A stretch of 64,000 nt of DNA from Roseospira marina (GTDB lineage Bacteria; Pseudomonadota; Alphaproteobacteria; Rhodospirillales; Rhodospirillaceae). The translations under genes and the position numbers were made by a program. Location of the stretch: NCBI RefSeq assembly GCF_014197855.1, contig NZ_JACIGJ010000003.1, positions 310,001 to 374,000 of the forward strand. The letters are read 5' to 3'. The notes below the pieces were generated by a model. The model saw only the letters and a program-made list of their open reading frames with translations. It ran no database searches and was not told the origin of the DNA. Below are positions 8,888 through 17,878 of the stretch, one piece after another (position 1 is the stretch's first letter; the number at the start of each line of letters is the position of its first letter).

Positions 8888-9201
8888 AGGCAAGCTCCAG
8901 GCGAGAACAAGATCATGGGGTTAAATGCGGTGGGTATGGTGCGGGACAGGCGGCGGCGGGGCAAGACACCCCGAACCGCCCGACGATGCGACGAACCCCG
9001 ACTGTGGGTCGCAGGCCAAACCGCGCCCGAACGCGGACCGGCTCCGCGCGACGACACGATGCGTCGTCATACATAAGACGGATACGCCGGGTTGCGAGTC
9101 TTCGCCGAAGCCGGAGCGCCGCCGCCGCCGGATGCTGGACGGAGTCGGCGGGCTGCCGTATAGGGGAAGGATCGTGTGTCTGCCTGCGTTGTGCCCGCCC
9201 C
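8888..9201. promoter_or_regulatory. Divergent intergenic region with structured nhaA leader
   Basis: This 314-base gap separates nhaA (minus) from the FAD oxidoreductase (plus). On the minus strand, 50-90 bases before the nhaA start, a nested hairpin can be drawn: GGCGG, then GGGG-TGTCTTG-CCCC, then CCGCC. A second perfect six-base-pair stem GACGAC/GTCGTC lies at 9050-9068. The nhaA leaders of some alphaproteobacteria contain the nhaA-I lithium/sodium riboswitch motif. I can see structure but cannot align it to that consensus from memory. No clear promoter elements stand out. Confidence 0.35.
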
Positions 9202-10506
9202 ATGCCCGTCGTCGCTCCCCGTCTTCCGCCCGCGCAGACCCTGCCGCGGTCCTGGTACACCGACACCACCGCGCCGAGTCCGTTGCGGCCGCCGCTGACC
9301 GGTGATACCGAAACCGACGTCTGCGTCGTCGGTGCGGGCATGACCGGTGCCGCCGCCGCGCTTCATTTGGCGGAACGCGGCTATCGCGTGCGCGTGCTGG
9401 AGGAGCACATCACCGGTTTCGGCGCCTCCGGCCGCAGTGGCGGACAACTCATCGCCGGTTTCGCCGCCGGGCTGGGACCGATCCGCTCGCAACTGGCCCC
9501 CGACGAGGTCCAGGCGTACTGGGACCTTGGGACCGAGGCCGTCACCCTGGTCAAGGATCGGATCCAGCGCCACGGCATCGCCTGCGACTTCGTCCCCGGC
9601 CACATCGACGTGGCCCTGAAGCCGCGTCAGGTGGCGGACCTGGTGGACACGGCGGAGGAGTGGTGGCGACTCGGCTATAAGGGCTTGGAGGTGTGGGATC
9701 GCCGCCTCACGCAGTCCCGCGTGGCCAGCGCGCGCTACATCGGCGCGCTGTACGATCCGGGCGGCGGCCATCTGCACCCCCTGAACTACACGCTGGGCCT
9801 GGCGGCGGCCGCCGAACGCGCGGGCGCGGTGATCCACGAGGCGACCCCGCTGGTGGGGTTCGAGGAGCAGGGCGACCGCGTCGCCGTCCAGACCCCGCAC
9901 GGTGTGGTGCGGACGCGCTGGCTGATCCTGGGCGGCAACGCCTATCTCTGGCAGCGCGTCCCATCCATCGGCCACCGAATCATGCCGGTCGGGACCTACA
10001 TCATCGGCACGGCGCCGTTGGGCGAAGAGCGCGCCCGGGCGCTCATACCCGGCAACGAGGCGGTCTCGGACGTCAATTTCGTCCTGAACTATTTCCGCAT
10101 GTCGTCGGACCACCGCCTGCTGTTCGGCGGCCGGGTGAGCTATTCGCGGATCGAACCGGCCAGCGTCGCCCGCGCCATGCGGCGGACCATGCTGGCGACC
10201 TTCCCCGACCTGTCCGACGTGGCGGTGGACTACGCCTGGGGGGGCTATGTCGCCATCACCGTCAACCGGCTGCCGCACTTCGGGCGCATCGGCCGGAGGA
10301 CCCTGTTCGCGCAAGGCTTCTCGGGCCACGGGGTCGGGCTGACCAGCCTCGCCGGGCAGCTTATGGCCGAGATGATCGAGGGCCAGGAGGAACGGTTCGA
10401 CCTGATGGCCCGCATCCGCCATCTGCCCTTCCCCGGCGGGCGCCGCTTGCGCACGCCGCTGTTGGTGGCGGCCATGGCGGTGCACCGGGTGCGCGACTGG
10501 CTGTAG
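9202..10506 (+). CDS. FAD-dependent amine oxidoreductase (PuuB/DadA-like)
   Basis: This 434-residue flavoenzyme of the D-amino-acid-oxidase/glycine-oxidase family begins its FAD fold with VCVVGAGMTGAAAALHLA near residue 38. It then shows the ASGRSGGQ motif typical of gamma-glutamylputrescine oxidoreductase (PuuB) and DadA relatives. A C-terminal GFSGHGVGLTSLAG segment is the conserved flavin-contact region. Length matches PuuB (about 426). The ATG at 9202 was chosen because the aromatic N-terminus (SWYTDTTAP) of PuuB-like enzymes follows. The likely reaction is oxidative deamination of a secondary amine or glutamylated polyamine. No other putrescine-pathway gene is nearby, so the substrate remains open. 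Confidence 0.85.
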   Translation: MPVVAPRLPPAQTLPRSWYTDTTAPSPLRPPLTGDTETDVCVVGAGMTGAAAALHLAERGYRVRVLEEHITGFGASGRSGGQLIAGFAAGLGPIRSQLAPDEVQAYWDLGTEAVTLVKDRIQRHGIACDFVPGHIDVALKPRQVADLVDTAEEWWRLGYKGLEVWDRRLTQSRVASARYIGALYDPGGGHLHPLNYTLGLAAAAERAGAVIHEATPLVGFEEQGDRVAVQTPHGVVRTRWLILGGNAYLWQRVPSIGHRIMPVGTYIIGTAPLGEERARALIPGNEAVSDVNFVLNYFRMSSDHRLLFGGRVSYSRIEPASVARAMRRTMLATFPDLSDVAVDYAWGGYVAITVNRLPHFGRIGRRTLFAQGFSGHGVGLTSLAGQLMAEMIEGQEERFDLMARIRHLPFPGGRRLRTPLLVAAMAVHRVRDWL

Positions 10507-10671
10507 GCACCTCCCGGCTGTCTCAGCGCCAGACCCATTCTTAAAGGGGGGCAGGCCCACCCGAACGGAACTAAGCAACAACAAATTCTTCATTTGCATC
10601 ACATCGCGGTGAAACACACCGCTGGTAGCGTCCTGATCCCGATGTCTGACACCTGGATGGGGACCCGCCAC

Positions 10672-13089
10672 ATGAGCACCAGCAGTCCGGCGCACGCCTC
10701 CGGCGACGCCTTTACGTTCCAGCTTTTGCATGCCTCCGACCTGGAAGGGGGCGTCGACGCCATCGACCGCGCCGCGAATTTCGCCGCCATCGTCGACCAC
10801 TTCCAAGGCACGATGAGCAATACGCTGACGCTCTCGGCCGGCGACAACGTGATCCCGGGGCCGTTCTTCAACGCCGCCCTGTTCACGGACGCGGCGGTGT
10901 TCAACACGGCGGCGAACGCGCTGTTCGGCCTGACCTCCGATGAGATGTACGCGGCACTGGAAGGGGCGCGCGGCCGCATCGACATGGCGATCATGAACGC
11001 CATCGGCTTCGACGCCTCGGCGCTGGGCAACCACGAGTTCGACCTCGCCACCGACACCATGGCGGACTACATCCGTCCGTCGTTGGGCGGCGAGGGCCTG
11101 GCGGACGACGAGTGGCTGGGCACGACGTTCCCCTACCTGTCGGCCAACCTGGACTTCTCCGCCGACGGCTCGCTGTCGGGCACCGCGACGACCGACATTC
11201 TGGACATGAGCACCTATGTTCACGGCGGACCGACCGAAAGTGCGGCCGGCACCGAATCGCCGCGCATCGCCCCGGGTGCCCTGTTCACGGTCGGCGGCGA
11301 GCTGATCGGCGTGGTCGGGGCCACCACCCCGATGCTGGACACCATTTCGTCGACCGGTGATGTCGTGGTCGCGGCCGGCGACAACAACATGACCGCGCTG
11401 GCCGCCATCCTGCAGCCAGTCATCGACCAGATGATCGCCGCCGGTTCCAACAAGATCATCCTGACCTCGCACCTCCAGCAGATCGCGCTGGAGAAGGAGC
11501 TGGTCGGCCTGCTGCACGGTGTCGACATCATCGTCGCGGGCGGCTCCGACACGCTGCTGGCCGACGAGACCGACACCCTGCGCCCGGGCGATGTGGCCGC
11601 CGAGACGTATCCCTACGTCACCACCAACGCCGACGGCGACGCCGCCGTCATCGTCAGCACGGACGGCGAGTACAGCTACGTCGGCCGTCTGGTCGTCGGC
11701 TTCGACGAAAACGGCGTGCTCAACCCGGACAGCATCAGCGCGGCTGACAGCGGCGCCTACGCCTCCACCGACGCGATGGTGTCCAGCCTGTACGGCAGCA
11801 CCGACGCGGCCTTCACCGAGGGCAGCCCGGGCGATCAGGTCCGGGAACTGGTGGCCGGCGTCGAGGCCATCGTCACCGCGCAGGACGGCACCCTGACCGG
11901 CACGACCGACGTCTTCCTGGAAGGCCGCCGCGCCCAGGTCCGCACCCAGGAAACCAACCTGGGCGACCTGACCGCCGACGCCAATCTGGCGCTGGCCAAG
12001 TCCTATGACTCCTCGGTCATGGTCTCGATCAAGAACGGCGGCGGCATCCGCGCCCAGATCGGCGAGGTCGAGTCCGACGGCACCCTGGTCGCACCCCAGG
12101 GCAACGCCGACGCGGGCAAGGATGTGGGCGACGTCTCCCAGCTCGACATCGTCAACGCGCTGCGCTTCAACAACGGTCTGGCGTTGCAGACCATCACGCA
12201 GGAGCAGCTCGTTCAGGTGCTGGAGCACGGCGTCGCGGAGTCCGGCGAGGGGGCCACACCTGGCCAGTTCGCCCAGGTCGCGGGCGTGCGCTACAGCTAC
12301 GACACCAGCCTTGAGGCCGGCAGCCGCATCGTCAACGCCGCCATCGTGGACGACAACGGCACCGTCGTGACGGTTCTGGTCGCCAACGGCCAGTTCGTCG
12401 GCGACGCCAACGGCACCGTGCGCGTGGTGGGGCTCGACTTCCTGGTGGAGAACGGCGGCGACAGCTTCCCGTTCCCGACCTTTGCCGAAGCCCTGGGCGC
12501 GGAGACGGCCAACGTCGTCAACCTCGGCGATGTGCTGACCGACGCGGGCACCTCGACCTTCGCCGATCCGGGCAGCGAGCAGGACGCCCTGGCCGAATAC
12601 CTGATCGCCAACCACCCGGACGGGCGCGCCTACGCGGGCGTGGACACCGACGCCAGCGGGGATCTGCGCATCCAGAACCTCGACGCCCGTGACGACGCGG
12701 TGTTCGGAACCAAAAGCTGGTTCGACGACGCCCTGTACCTCGCCACCAACGATGACGTGGCGGCCGCCGTCCGTGCCGGTGCCTTTGCCAACGGGGCACA
12801 GCATTACGCGCTGTACGGCTGGGCGGAGGGCCGCGACCCGAACGCCTTCTTCGACACGTCGTTCTACCTGGCCAACAACGCGGACGTCGCCGAGGCCGGG
12901 GTGAACCCGTTCGAGCATTACGCTCTGTACGGCTGGCGCGAAGGCCGCGACCCGTCGGCGGCGTTCGACACCAGCGCCTATCTGGATGCCAACGCGGACG
13001 TGGCCGACGCCGCGGTCAATCCGCTTCAGCACCTGATGGGGTATGGCATGGGCGAAGGACGCTACACCGACGACATCGCGACGCCCTGA
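10672..13089 (+). CDS. Secreted-type bifunctional metallophosphatase/5'-nucleotidase with C-terminal repeats
   Basis: This 805-residue protein has a calcineurin-type phosphoesterase domain (LLHASDLEGG at 18-27, LSAGDN at 55-60, ALGNHEFDL near 117) and a 5'-nucleotidase C-terminal domain (TNLGDLTAD, KNGGGIRA). From about residue 680 there are three repeats of the form FD..YL..N.DVA...NP..HY..YGW.EGRDP. These repeats are found at the ends of large alphaproteobacterial exoproteins and rhamnan-synthesis proteins. No signal peptide is visible at any plausible start, which fits type I secretion better than Sec. The ATG at 10672 follows GGGGA; an ATG at 10642 is an alternative. Its probable role is release of phosphate or nucleosides from extracellular nucleotides. 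Confidence 0.88.
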   Translation: MSTSSPAHASGDAFTFQLLHASDLEGGVDAIDRAANFAAIVDHFQGTMSNTLTLSAGDNVIPGPFFNAALFTDAAVFNTAANALFGLTSDEMYAALEGARGRIDMAIMNAIGFDASALGNHEFDLATDTMADYIRPSLGGEGLADDEWLGTTFPYLSANLDFSADGSLSGTATTDILDMSTYVHGGPTESAAGTESPRIAPGALFTVGGELIGVVGATTPMLDTISSTGDVVVAAGDNNMTALAAILQPVIDQMIAAGSNKIILTSHLQQIALEKELVGLLHGVDIIVAGGSDTLLADETDTLRPGDVAAETYPYVTTNADGDAAVIVSTDGEYSYVGRLVVGFDENGVLNPDSISAADSGAYASTDAMVSSLYGSTDAAFTEGSPGDQVRELVAGVEAIVTAQDGTLTGTTDVFLEGRRAQVRTQETNLGDLTADANLALAKSYDSSVMVSIKNGGGIRAQIGEVESDGTLVAPQGNADAGKDVGDVSQLDIVNALRFNNGLALQTITQEQLVQVLEHGVAESGEGATPGQFAQVAGVRYSYDTSLEAGSRIVNAAIVDDNGTVVTVLVANGQFVGDANGTVRVVGLDFLVENGGDSFPFPTFAEALGAETANVVNLGDVLTDAGTSTFADPGSEQDALAEYLIANHPDGRAYAGVDTDASGDLRIQNLDARDDAVFGTKSWFDDALYLATNDDVAAAVRAGAFANGAQHYALYGWAEGRDPNAFFDTSFYLANNADVAEAGVNPFEHYALYGWREGRDPSAAFDTSAYLDANADVADAAVNPLQHLMGYGMGEGRYTDDIATP

Positions 13090-13101
13090 TCCGACGGCGC
13101 G

Positions 13102-13138
13102 CCGCCCGGCAAACGCGGTCCTTGCGTATGTCGGGCGG
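13102..13138. terminator. Candidate shared terminator hairpin
   Basis: CCGCCCG at 13102-13108 is perfectly complementary to CGGGCGG at 13132-13138, giving a seven-base-pair stem between two convergent genes. The 23-base loop can pair further at GCAA/TTGC. No T-tract is present on either strand. Confidence 0.4.
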
Positions 13139-13161
13139 ATGCCCCGGTCTGGCGAGTGATA

Positions 13162-14517
13162 CTAGCTGATAATCAGGGCGACGCCGTCTTCGTAGTCGTC
13201 GTCCAGCGGCCGCCGGTCGGGAATCTCGCGCAGCGCCTCCAGCGTGACGGACAGCGCAAGCGAGGCCGAGCCCTCGTCCCGCTCCGCATCGGCGCCGCCG
13301 GCGTCGTCATCGGTGTCCACCCCCTCGATGGACACCAGGGCACCGCGCGTCCGGATGACCCCTTCCAGGCAGGCCAGCCAGTCCGGCGGTTGCGCCGCCC
13401 AGGGCCGCAAACCGGACTCCTCGTCCTCGTCGGGCGGAACCAGCACCGCGTCCGGATCCCGCGCTGCATCCCGCAAAGCCGGGACATAGACCTCGGGCCG
13501 GGGATCCTCAATCCCGCCCATGGCAGCGTCGAGGTGCTCCATGGCGCCCATCAGCACCGCCTCCGGCTCGGTGTCCAGCGCCACGAGACGCGGCAACCGC
13601 GTCAGCCCCCCGACCAGGAACGCCTCCGACAGGCCGCTCGCCAGCGCCGAGGCCAGGGCGCCGCCGCGCGCCGGCGTCACCATCAGGGCCAGCACCTCGG
13701 AGCGGGCATGCAGCGCCTCGGCGATGTCATAGGCCAGCGTGGACAGCCCGTCGCGCGCCGGCAGAGCGTGCGCGCCGTAGGGCGTGAACGGCACCCCGCC
13801 CTCGCGCAGCGCCTGATGGAAGCGCGCCCGGCAGGCCGCCCCGGTCGCCCCGTCCGCGGGCACCGGCGTAACGCGCGCGGCCTGGAGGAAGTCCAGCAGA
13901 TCGCGCGGGCACGGGTTCGGCACCACGACGTGCAGCGGTCGCGCCGACACCTGCGCCATCACCACGGCCGTGCGCACAAGCTCCGGATCGCCAAGGGTGA
14001 CCAGCGGCGCCGTCTCGCGGCCGGCGACGGCGCGATGGCCCGCCGCCTCCAGCGTAGCCAGATGGACCAGGATCGCGAACAGACCGCGCGTCGGCCACGG
14101 CAGGATCGTGCTGGTCGCCTCCAGCCGGCGCACCGGCATGCCGAGGTCGGCGCTGTCGGTGGGCAACTCGGCGATGTGGGCCATAAGGAACGGCTCACCC
14201 AGCAGATCCTCGGCGCGGCGGGACAGATCGCTGACCAGCGACACATAGGCGTCGTCGGTCAAGCCCAGCCGCCGCCCGACGTGGTAGCCGGTCATCAGCG
14301 TGCGGTAGCGGACGAACGGGTTGCGGTCCAGGCTTTCGGGAAAGCCCAGCTTGGGACCGTCGAGAAACCGGTTCAGGCTGTGATCGACCCCATCCCCGGT
14401 GCCGGCCAGCGGGCACCGCAGGCCCAGCGTGATGTTGGGATCGACCACACTGCCGCAGCCCGCGCAGGCGATTTCCGCGACGATGCCGGAAGGTCCGTAG
14501 TCGGTGTTGCCGATCAT
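13162..14517 (-). CDS. Threonine-synthase-like PLP-fold protein lacking the expected lysine
   Basis: This 451-residue protein follows the layout of fold-type II PLP enzymes of the threonine synthase group. It has an N-terminal CAGC...CP cysteine motif (C18, C21, C35), NPFVRYR at 66-72, and GGALASA in the C-terminal half. Family members normally have an NVSGSHKAR-like loop carrying the Schiff-base lysine. The equivalent stretch here is EATSTILPWPTRGL (133-146), which contains no lysine, and the usual SCGNAA loop is replaced by TLGDPEL. The C-terminus is acidic. It may therefore be a non-catalytic paralogue or a protein with a changed activity. It is downstream of argE by 58 bases on the same strand, so the two may share a transcript. 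Confidence 0.65.
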   Translation of the reverse strand: MIGNTDYGPSGIVAEIACAGCGSVVDPNITLGLRCPLAGTGDGVDHSLNRFLDGPKLGFPESLDRNPFVRYRTLMTGYHVGRRLGLTDDAYVSLVSDLSRRAEDLLGEPFLMAHIAELPTDSADLGMPVRRLEATSTILPWPTRGLFAILVHLATLEAAGHRAVAGRETAPLVTLGDPELVRTAVVMAQVSARPLHVVVPNPCPRDLLDFLQAARVTPVPADGATGAACRARFHQALREGGVPFTPYGAHALPARDGLSTLAYDIAEALHARSEVLALMVTPARGGALASALASGLSEAFLVGGLTRLPRLVALDTEPEAVLMGAMEHLDAAMGGIEDPRPEVYVPALRDAARDPDAVLVPPDEDEESGLRPWAAQPPDWLACLEGVIRTRGALVSIEGVDTDDDAGGADAERDEGSASLALSVTLEALREIPDRRPLDDDYEDGVALIIS

Positions 14518-14575
14518 GATCGTACGTCTCCGTGACGGGAGCGACCGCGCCGGCGGCTCGCCAGCGCGGCGGGCC

Positions 14576-15778
14576 TCACGCGGAAAGATGAGCGATCAGC
14601 CCGCGCAGGAACGAGGCCCCGGCGCGCACCTGATCGATCGCGATGAACTCGTTGGGCTGGTGCGCCTGGTCAATGAAGCCCGGGCCGCACATGATGGTGG
14701 AATAGCCGGCCTGCTGGAACTGGCCCGCCTCGGCCGCGAACGACACGGCCCCCGTCGTATTGTCCCCGGTCAGGCGCCGCACCAGGCGGTCCGCGTCGGA
14801 GTCCGCCTCGCGGCGGAAGGCCGGCACGTTCGCCAGCCGCGCGATCCGAATCCCGGTCTCCGGCGCAATGCGTCGCATGGCGGCCTGCATCGCGTCTGCC
14901 TGGGCGTGGAACGCCGCTTCCAGGGCATCGGTGTCGTCCTCCGGCACGTCGCGCACCGACCAGACGAACGAGCAGGCCTTGGAGATGATGTTGTGGGCCG
15001 TACCGCCCTTGATGACCTCCGCCGTAATGGTGGAGTACGGCGGATCGAACAGGGACCCCGGCACCGGCGCCGCCGCCCGCTCCCGGGCGCGCTCGCCCAG
15101 CCAGTGGATCAGTTCGGCGGCGGTCATGACCGCGCTGACGGCCCGGTCGGCGTGGGCCGAATGGGACTCAAGGCCGGTGATGTCGACCTGATAGACGCGG
15201 ATGCCCTTGTGCGTGCCGACCACCTTCATGCCGGTGGGCTCGCCGATGATGACGGCGGCGGGCGTCGGGACGGTGCGCGCCATCTCCGCGATGATCGAGG
15301 GCGCGCCGAGGCACCCCACCTCCTCATCGTAGGACAGCGCGAGATGAATCGGCCGCTTCAGGCCAGCCGCCACCATCTCCGGCACCAGCGCCAGCGCGAT
15401 GGCGGAAAAGCTCTTCATGTCGGCGGTGCCGCGCCCGTACAGCCGGCCACCCCGCTCCGTCAGCGTGAACGGGTCGCTATCCCAGGCCTGCCCATCGACC
15501 GGCACCACGTCGGTATGGCCGCTGAGCACAACGCCGCCCTCGACCGCCGGCCCGACCGTCGCGACCAGGTTGGCCTTCGACCCCTCCGCGTTGTGGATCA
15601 GGGTCGCCGGCACGCCGTGCGCCGCCAAGTGGTCCCGCACCGCATGGATCAGCGCCAGGTTGGACGCGCGCGACGTGGTGTCGAACCCGACCAGCCGGCG
15701 GATCATCGCGACACTGGACTGGATCTCCAAGGCCTCGTCGGAACCGGAAACCGACGAGGAGGCCGGACCATGCGGCAT
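14576..15778 (-). CDS. argE: Acetylornithine deacetylase
   Basis: This 400-residue M20-family metallohydrolase removes the acetyl group from N-acetylornithine in arginine synthesis. Metal and catalytic residues are visible: H88 and D90 in SGHTDVVPVDG, D120 in GRGTADMKSF, and the E152-E153 pair in YDEEVG. The ATG at 15778 is preceded by CAGGAGA. Long ArgE-type enzymes like this are usual in alphaproteobacteria. Other M20 acylases (succinyl-diaminopimelate desuccinylase, carboxypeptidase) are possible, but the VDGQAWDSDPF segment favours ArgE. Confidence 0.85.
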   Translation of the reverse strand: MPHGPASSSVSGSDEALEIQSSVAMIRRLVGFDTTSRASNLALIHAVRDHLAAHGVPATLIHNAEGSKANLVATVGPAVEGGVVLSGHTDVVPVDGQAWDSDPFTLTERGGRLYGRGTADMKSFSAIALALVPEMVAAGLKRPIHLALSYDEEVGCLGAPSIIAEMARTVPTPAAVIIGEPTGMKVVGTHKGIRVYQVDITGLESHSAHADRAVSAVMTAAELIHWLGERARERAAAPVPGSLFDPPYSTITAEVIKGGTAHNIISKACSFVWSVRDVPEDDTDALEAAFHAQADAMQAAMRRIAPETGIRIARLANVPAFRREADSDADRLVRRLTGDNTTGAVSFAAEAGQFQQAGYSTIMCGPGFIDQAHQPNEFIAIDQVRAGASFLRGLIAHLSA

Positions 15779-15989
15779 GGGATTGGGTCTCCTGACGTGA
15801 AACAAAGCGCGGACGCAAAACACGGGGCGGGCGCATGGGTCTCAAACCTGGGACGCCGCACGCCGCCACGCAAGCGCTGGCATACACCCGGATGCCCGCC
15901 CCGGGATACCCTGAGACGTCACGCCCCGGCATCGCGGGCAGTCCATCCCGACGTCCTCTTGACACCCGTTCGGGAATAGGGATAGCTCG

Positions 15990-16200
15990 GGGCATCGACG
16001 GTTCCCGGGCGCCACGCGGCCGGGTGAAAAGGGAACACGGTGCGGCGTACCCAACAGGGACCAAAACCGTGGCTGCCCCCGCAACTGTAAGCGGAGAGCC
16101 GGCGTCACCCCGCCACTGGATCCACGGCCAACGGCCGATCCGGGAAGGCGACGCCCATGCAACGACCCGCGAGCCAGGAGACCTGCCGCCGATCCGTGTT
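15990..16200 (+). promoter_or_regulatory. Cobalamin riboswitch
   Basis: The 620-base gap between argE and the cobalt operon contains the classic B12-box elements in order. A GGTTCCCGG start lies near 16000, followed by GGGTGAAAAGGGAACACGG near 16021-16040 and GCCCCCGCAACTGTAAGCGG near 16074-16093. The B12 box GAGCCAGGAGACCTGCCG is at 16171-16188. Riboswitches of this class shut down expression when adenosylcobalamin is abundant. The element lies about 200 bases before the first importer gene, so the operon should be induced by B12 shortage. This identifies cobalt rather than nickel as the transported metal. Confidence 0.95.
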
Positions 16201-16398
16201 TCGTCCTGACGACGGAACGCGGGCTCGACCGGACGCCGGGGTGTGCGTCTGGCGTTCGAAGCCGGCGGTCCCGGATCCGAAGTGTATTCTTTTCGGGCAT
16301 CGCCCCCTCGGCGCCACTTCTCCCCGTCCGTCCTTTCAATGGATCGCGCGCGGCAGCCCGGACACGCTGCCGCCTGCGCGCTTTGGGAGCGACGCGCA

Positions 16399-17208
16399 AT
16401 GACCTTCCGTTTCCGGGCCGCCACGGCGGCCTTGGCCTTAACCTCCGCCGCCGCGTTCATGCTGCCGGCCGCCGCAAACGCCCACTTCCAGCTCAGCTAT
16501 ACCCCCGAGGTGCAGATCGACCGGCCGGGTGACGTGCCGGTCAAGCTGATCTTCTGGCACCCGTTCGAGAACGGCCACGCCATGGATATGGCGAAGCCGC
16601 TCGACTTCTACATGATCCATCGCGGCGAGAAGACCGACCTGACCGACCGCCTCACGCCGATCACCTTCCAGGGGGCCGACAACACCGCCGACGCCTGGGA
16701 AGCCACCGTGCCGGTCAAGCGCGCCGGGGACTACGTGCTTGTGACCGTGCCCGCGCCCTACTACGAGGAAAGCGAGGACATCTACATCCAGCAGATCACC
16801 AAGGCCTACCTGAACCGGGGCACCATGCCCACGGACTGGGCCGAGGCGCAGGGCCTGCCGACCGAGATCGTGCCGCTGAACAAGCCGACCAACATCATCG
16901 CCGGCTCCACCTTCTCCGGTGTCGTGCTGTCGAACGGCGAGCCCGTCCCCGGCGCCGAGATCGAGATCGAGTACATCGCCGCCGAACCCGATATGGCGGC
17001 CAACAGCACAACCGAACCGACCGTCTCCCCCCTGCCGGGCGGGTCCGTGGTCGCGGTCACGGACGCCGACGGGACGTTTACGTTCGGCATCCCGAAGGCC
17101 GGGTACTGGGGCTTCGCCGCCTTGGGGTCGGGTCCCGAAACCGAGCACGAGGGCAAGGAACTGAGCCAGGATGCGGTGATCTGGATCCGCGCCTACGACT
17201 TGAAGTAG
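16399..17208 (+). CDS. DUF4198 periplasmic component of cobalt ECF importer (CbiK/NikK type)
   Basis: This 269-residue exported protein has a signal peptide (residues 1-28, cleavage expected after ANA, leaving histidine as the first mature residue). It continues with a DUF4198 fold that includes YTPEVQIDRPGDVPVKLIFWHP and a C-terminal carboxypeptidase-regulatory-like sandwich ending GYWGFAA. In metal ECF importers, DUF4198 proteins (NikK/CbiK) replace the small N subunit together with CbiL/NikL. The start follows GGGAG and is the first gene after the cobalamin riboswitch. An N-terminal histidine after cleavage suggests a metal-handling role, as in CbiL. Confidence 0.85.
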   Translation: MTFRFRAATAALALTSAAAFMLPAAANAHFQLSYTPEVQIDRPGDVPVKLIFWHPFENGHAMDMAKPLDFYMIHRGEKTDLTDRLTPITFQGADNTADAWEATVPVKRAGDYVLVTVPAPYYEESEDIYIQQITKAYLNRGTMPTDWAEAQGLPTEIVPLNKPTNIIAGSTFSGVVLSNGEPVPGAEIEIEYIAAEPDMAANSTTEPTVSPLPGGSVVAVTDADGTFTFGIPKAGYWGFAALGSGPETEHEGKELSQDAVIWIRAYDLK

Positions 17209-17232
17209 TTCACGGCGGACGGAGGGGGCACC

Positions 17233-17865
17233 ATGCATATCGTTGACGGCGCGCTCAGCGCCCCGGTGGTCATTACCGGTGGGGTCATCGCCGCTGGGGG
17301 AATCGCGCTCGGCTTGCGCGCCCTGACGCTGGAGCGCATTCCGGCCGCCGGTGTGCTGAGCGCGACCTTCTTCGTCGCCGCGCTGATCCACGTTCCGATC
17401 GGGCCGTCCAGCGTTCACCTCATCATGAACGGCCTCGCCGGGTTGGTGCTCGGCTGGGCGGCCTTTCCGGCGCTGTTCGTCGGGCTGTTGCTGCAAGCCG
17501 TCTTTTTCGGCTTCGGTGGCGTCACGGTCCTGGGCGTCAATACGGTCAACATCGCGCTGCCGGCGGTCCTGGTCGGCTTGATGTTCCGGGGCATGGTCAC
17601 GGCGCCCAATGTCCGCGTGGCCGCGTTCGGCGGCCTGCTGGCCGGGGCGTCGGCCATTATTATGACGGCCCTCATCGTGGCCTTGACCCTGTGGCTGTCG
17701 GGCGACGCCTTCATCCCGGCCGCGAAACTGGTCGTGTTGGCGCACCTGCCCGTGGCGGTGATCGAGGGCGTGATCTGCGCCGCCGCCGTCATTCTGATCC
17801 ACCGTGTGAAGCCGGACCTGTTCGGCGTGATGGGCCCCGCGCCCAACGCCGCCCGCCCCGCCTGA
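17233..17865 (+). CDS. cbiM: Cobalt ECF importer substrate-binding membrane subunit CbiM
   Basis: This 210-residue membrane protein starts MHIVDGALS, the conserved N-terminus of CbiM/NikM in which His2 and the amino terminus coordinate the metal. About six hydrophobic segments follow, including HVPIGPSSVHLIMNGLAG, which is the family core. It binds Co2+ in the membrane and docks onto the CbiQ-CbiO energy module. It lies 24 bases after the DUF4198 gene. Confidence 0.95.
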   Translation: MHIVDGALSAPVVITGGVIAAGGIALGLRALTLERIPAAGVLSATFFVAALIHVPIGPSSVHLIMNGLAGLVLGWAAFPALFVGLLLQAVFFGFGGVTVLGVNTVNIALPAVLVGLMFRGMVTAPNVRVAAFGGLLAGASAIIMTALIVALTLWLSGDAFIPAAKLVVLAHLPVAVIEGVICAAAVILIHRVKPDLFGVMGPAPNAARPA

Positions 17866-17878
17866 GGAGGACACCCCC

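Noticed and set aside
9067-13032. A very long open frame on the minus strand (over 1300 codons) opposite the FAD enzyme and nucleotidase
   Set aside because: In very GC-rich DNA antisense frames stay open by codon bias. The product has no family features and the plus strand carries two clear genes.
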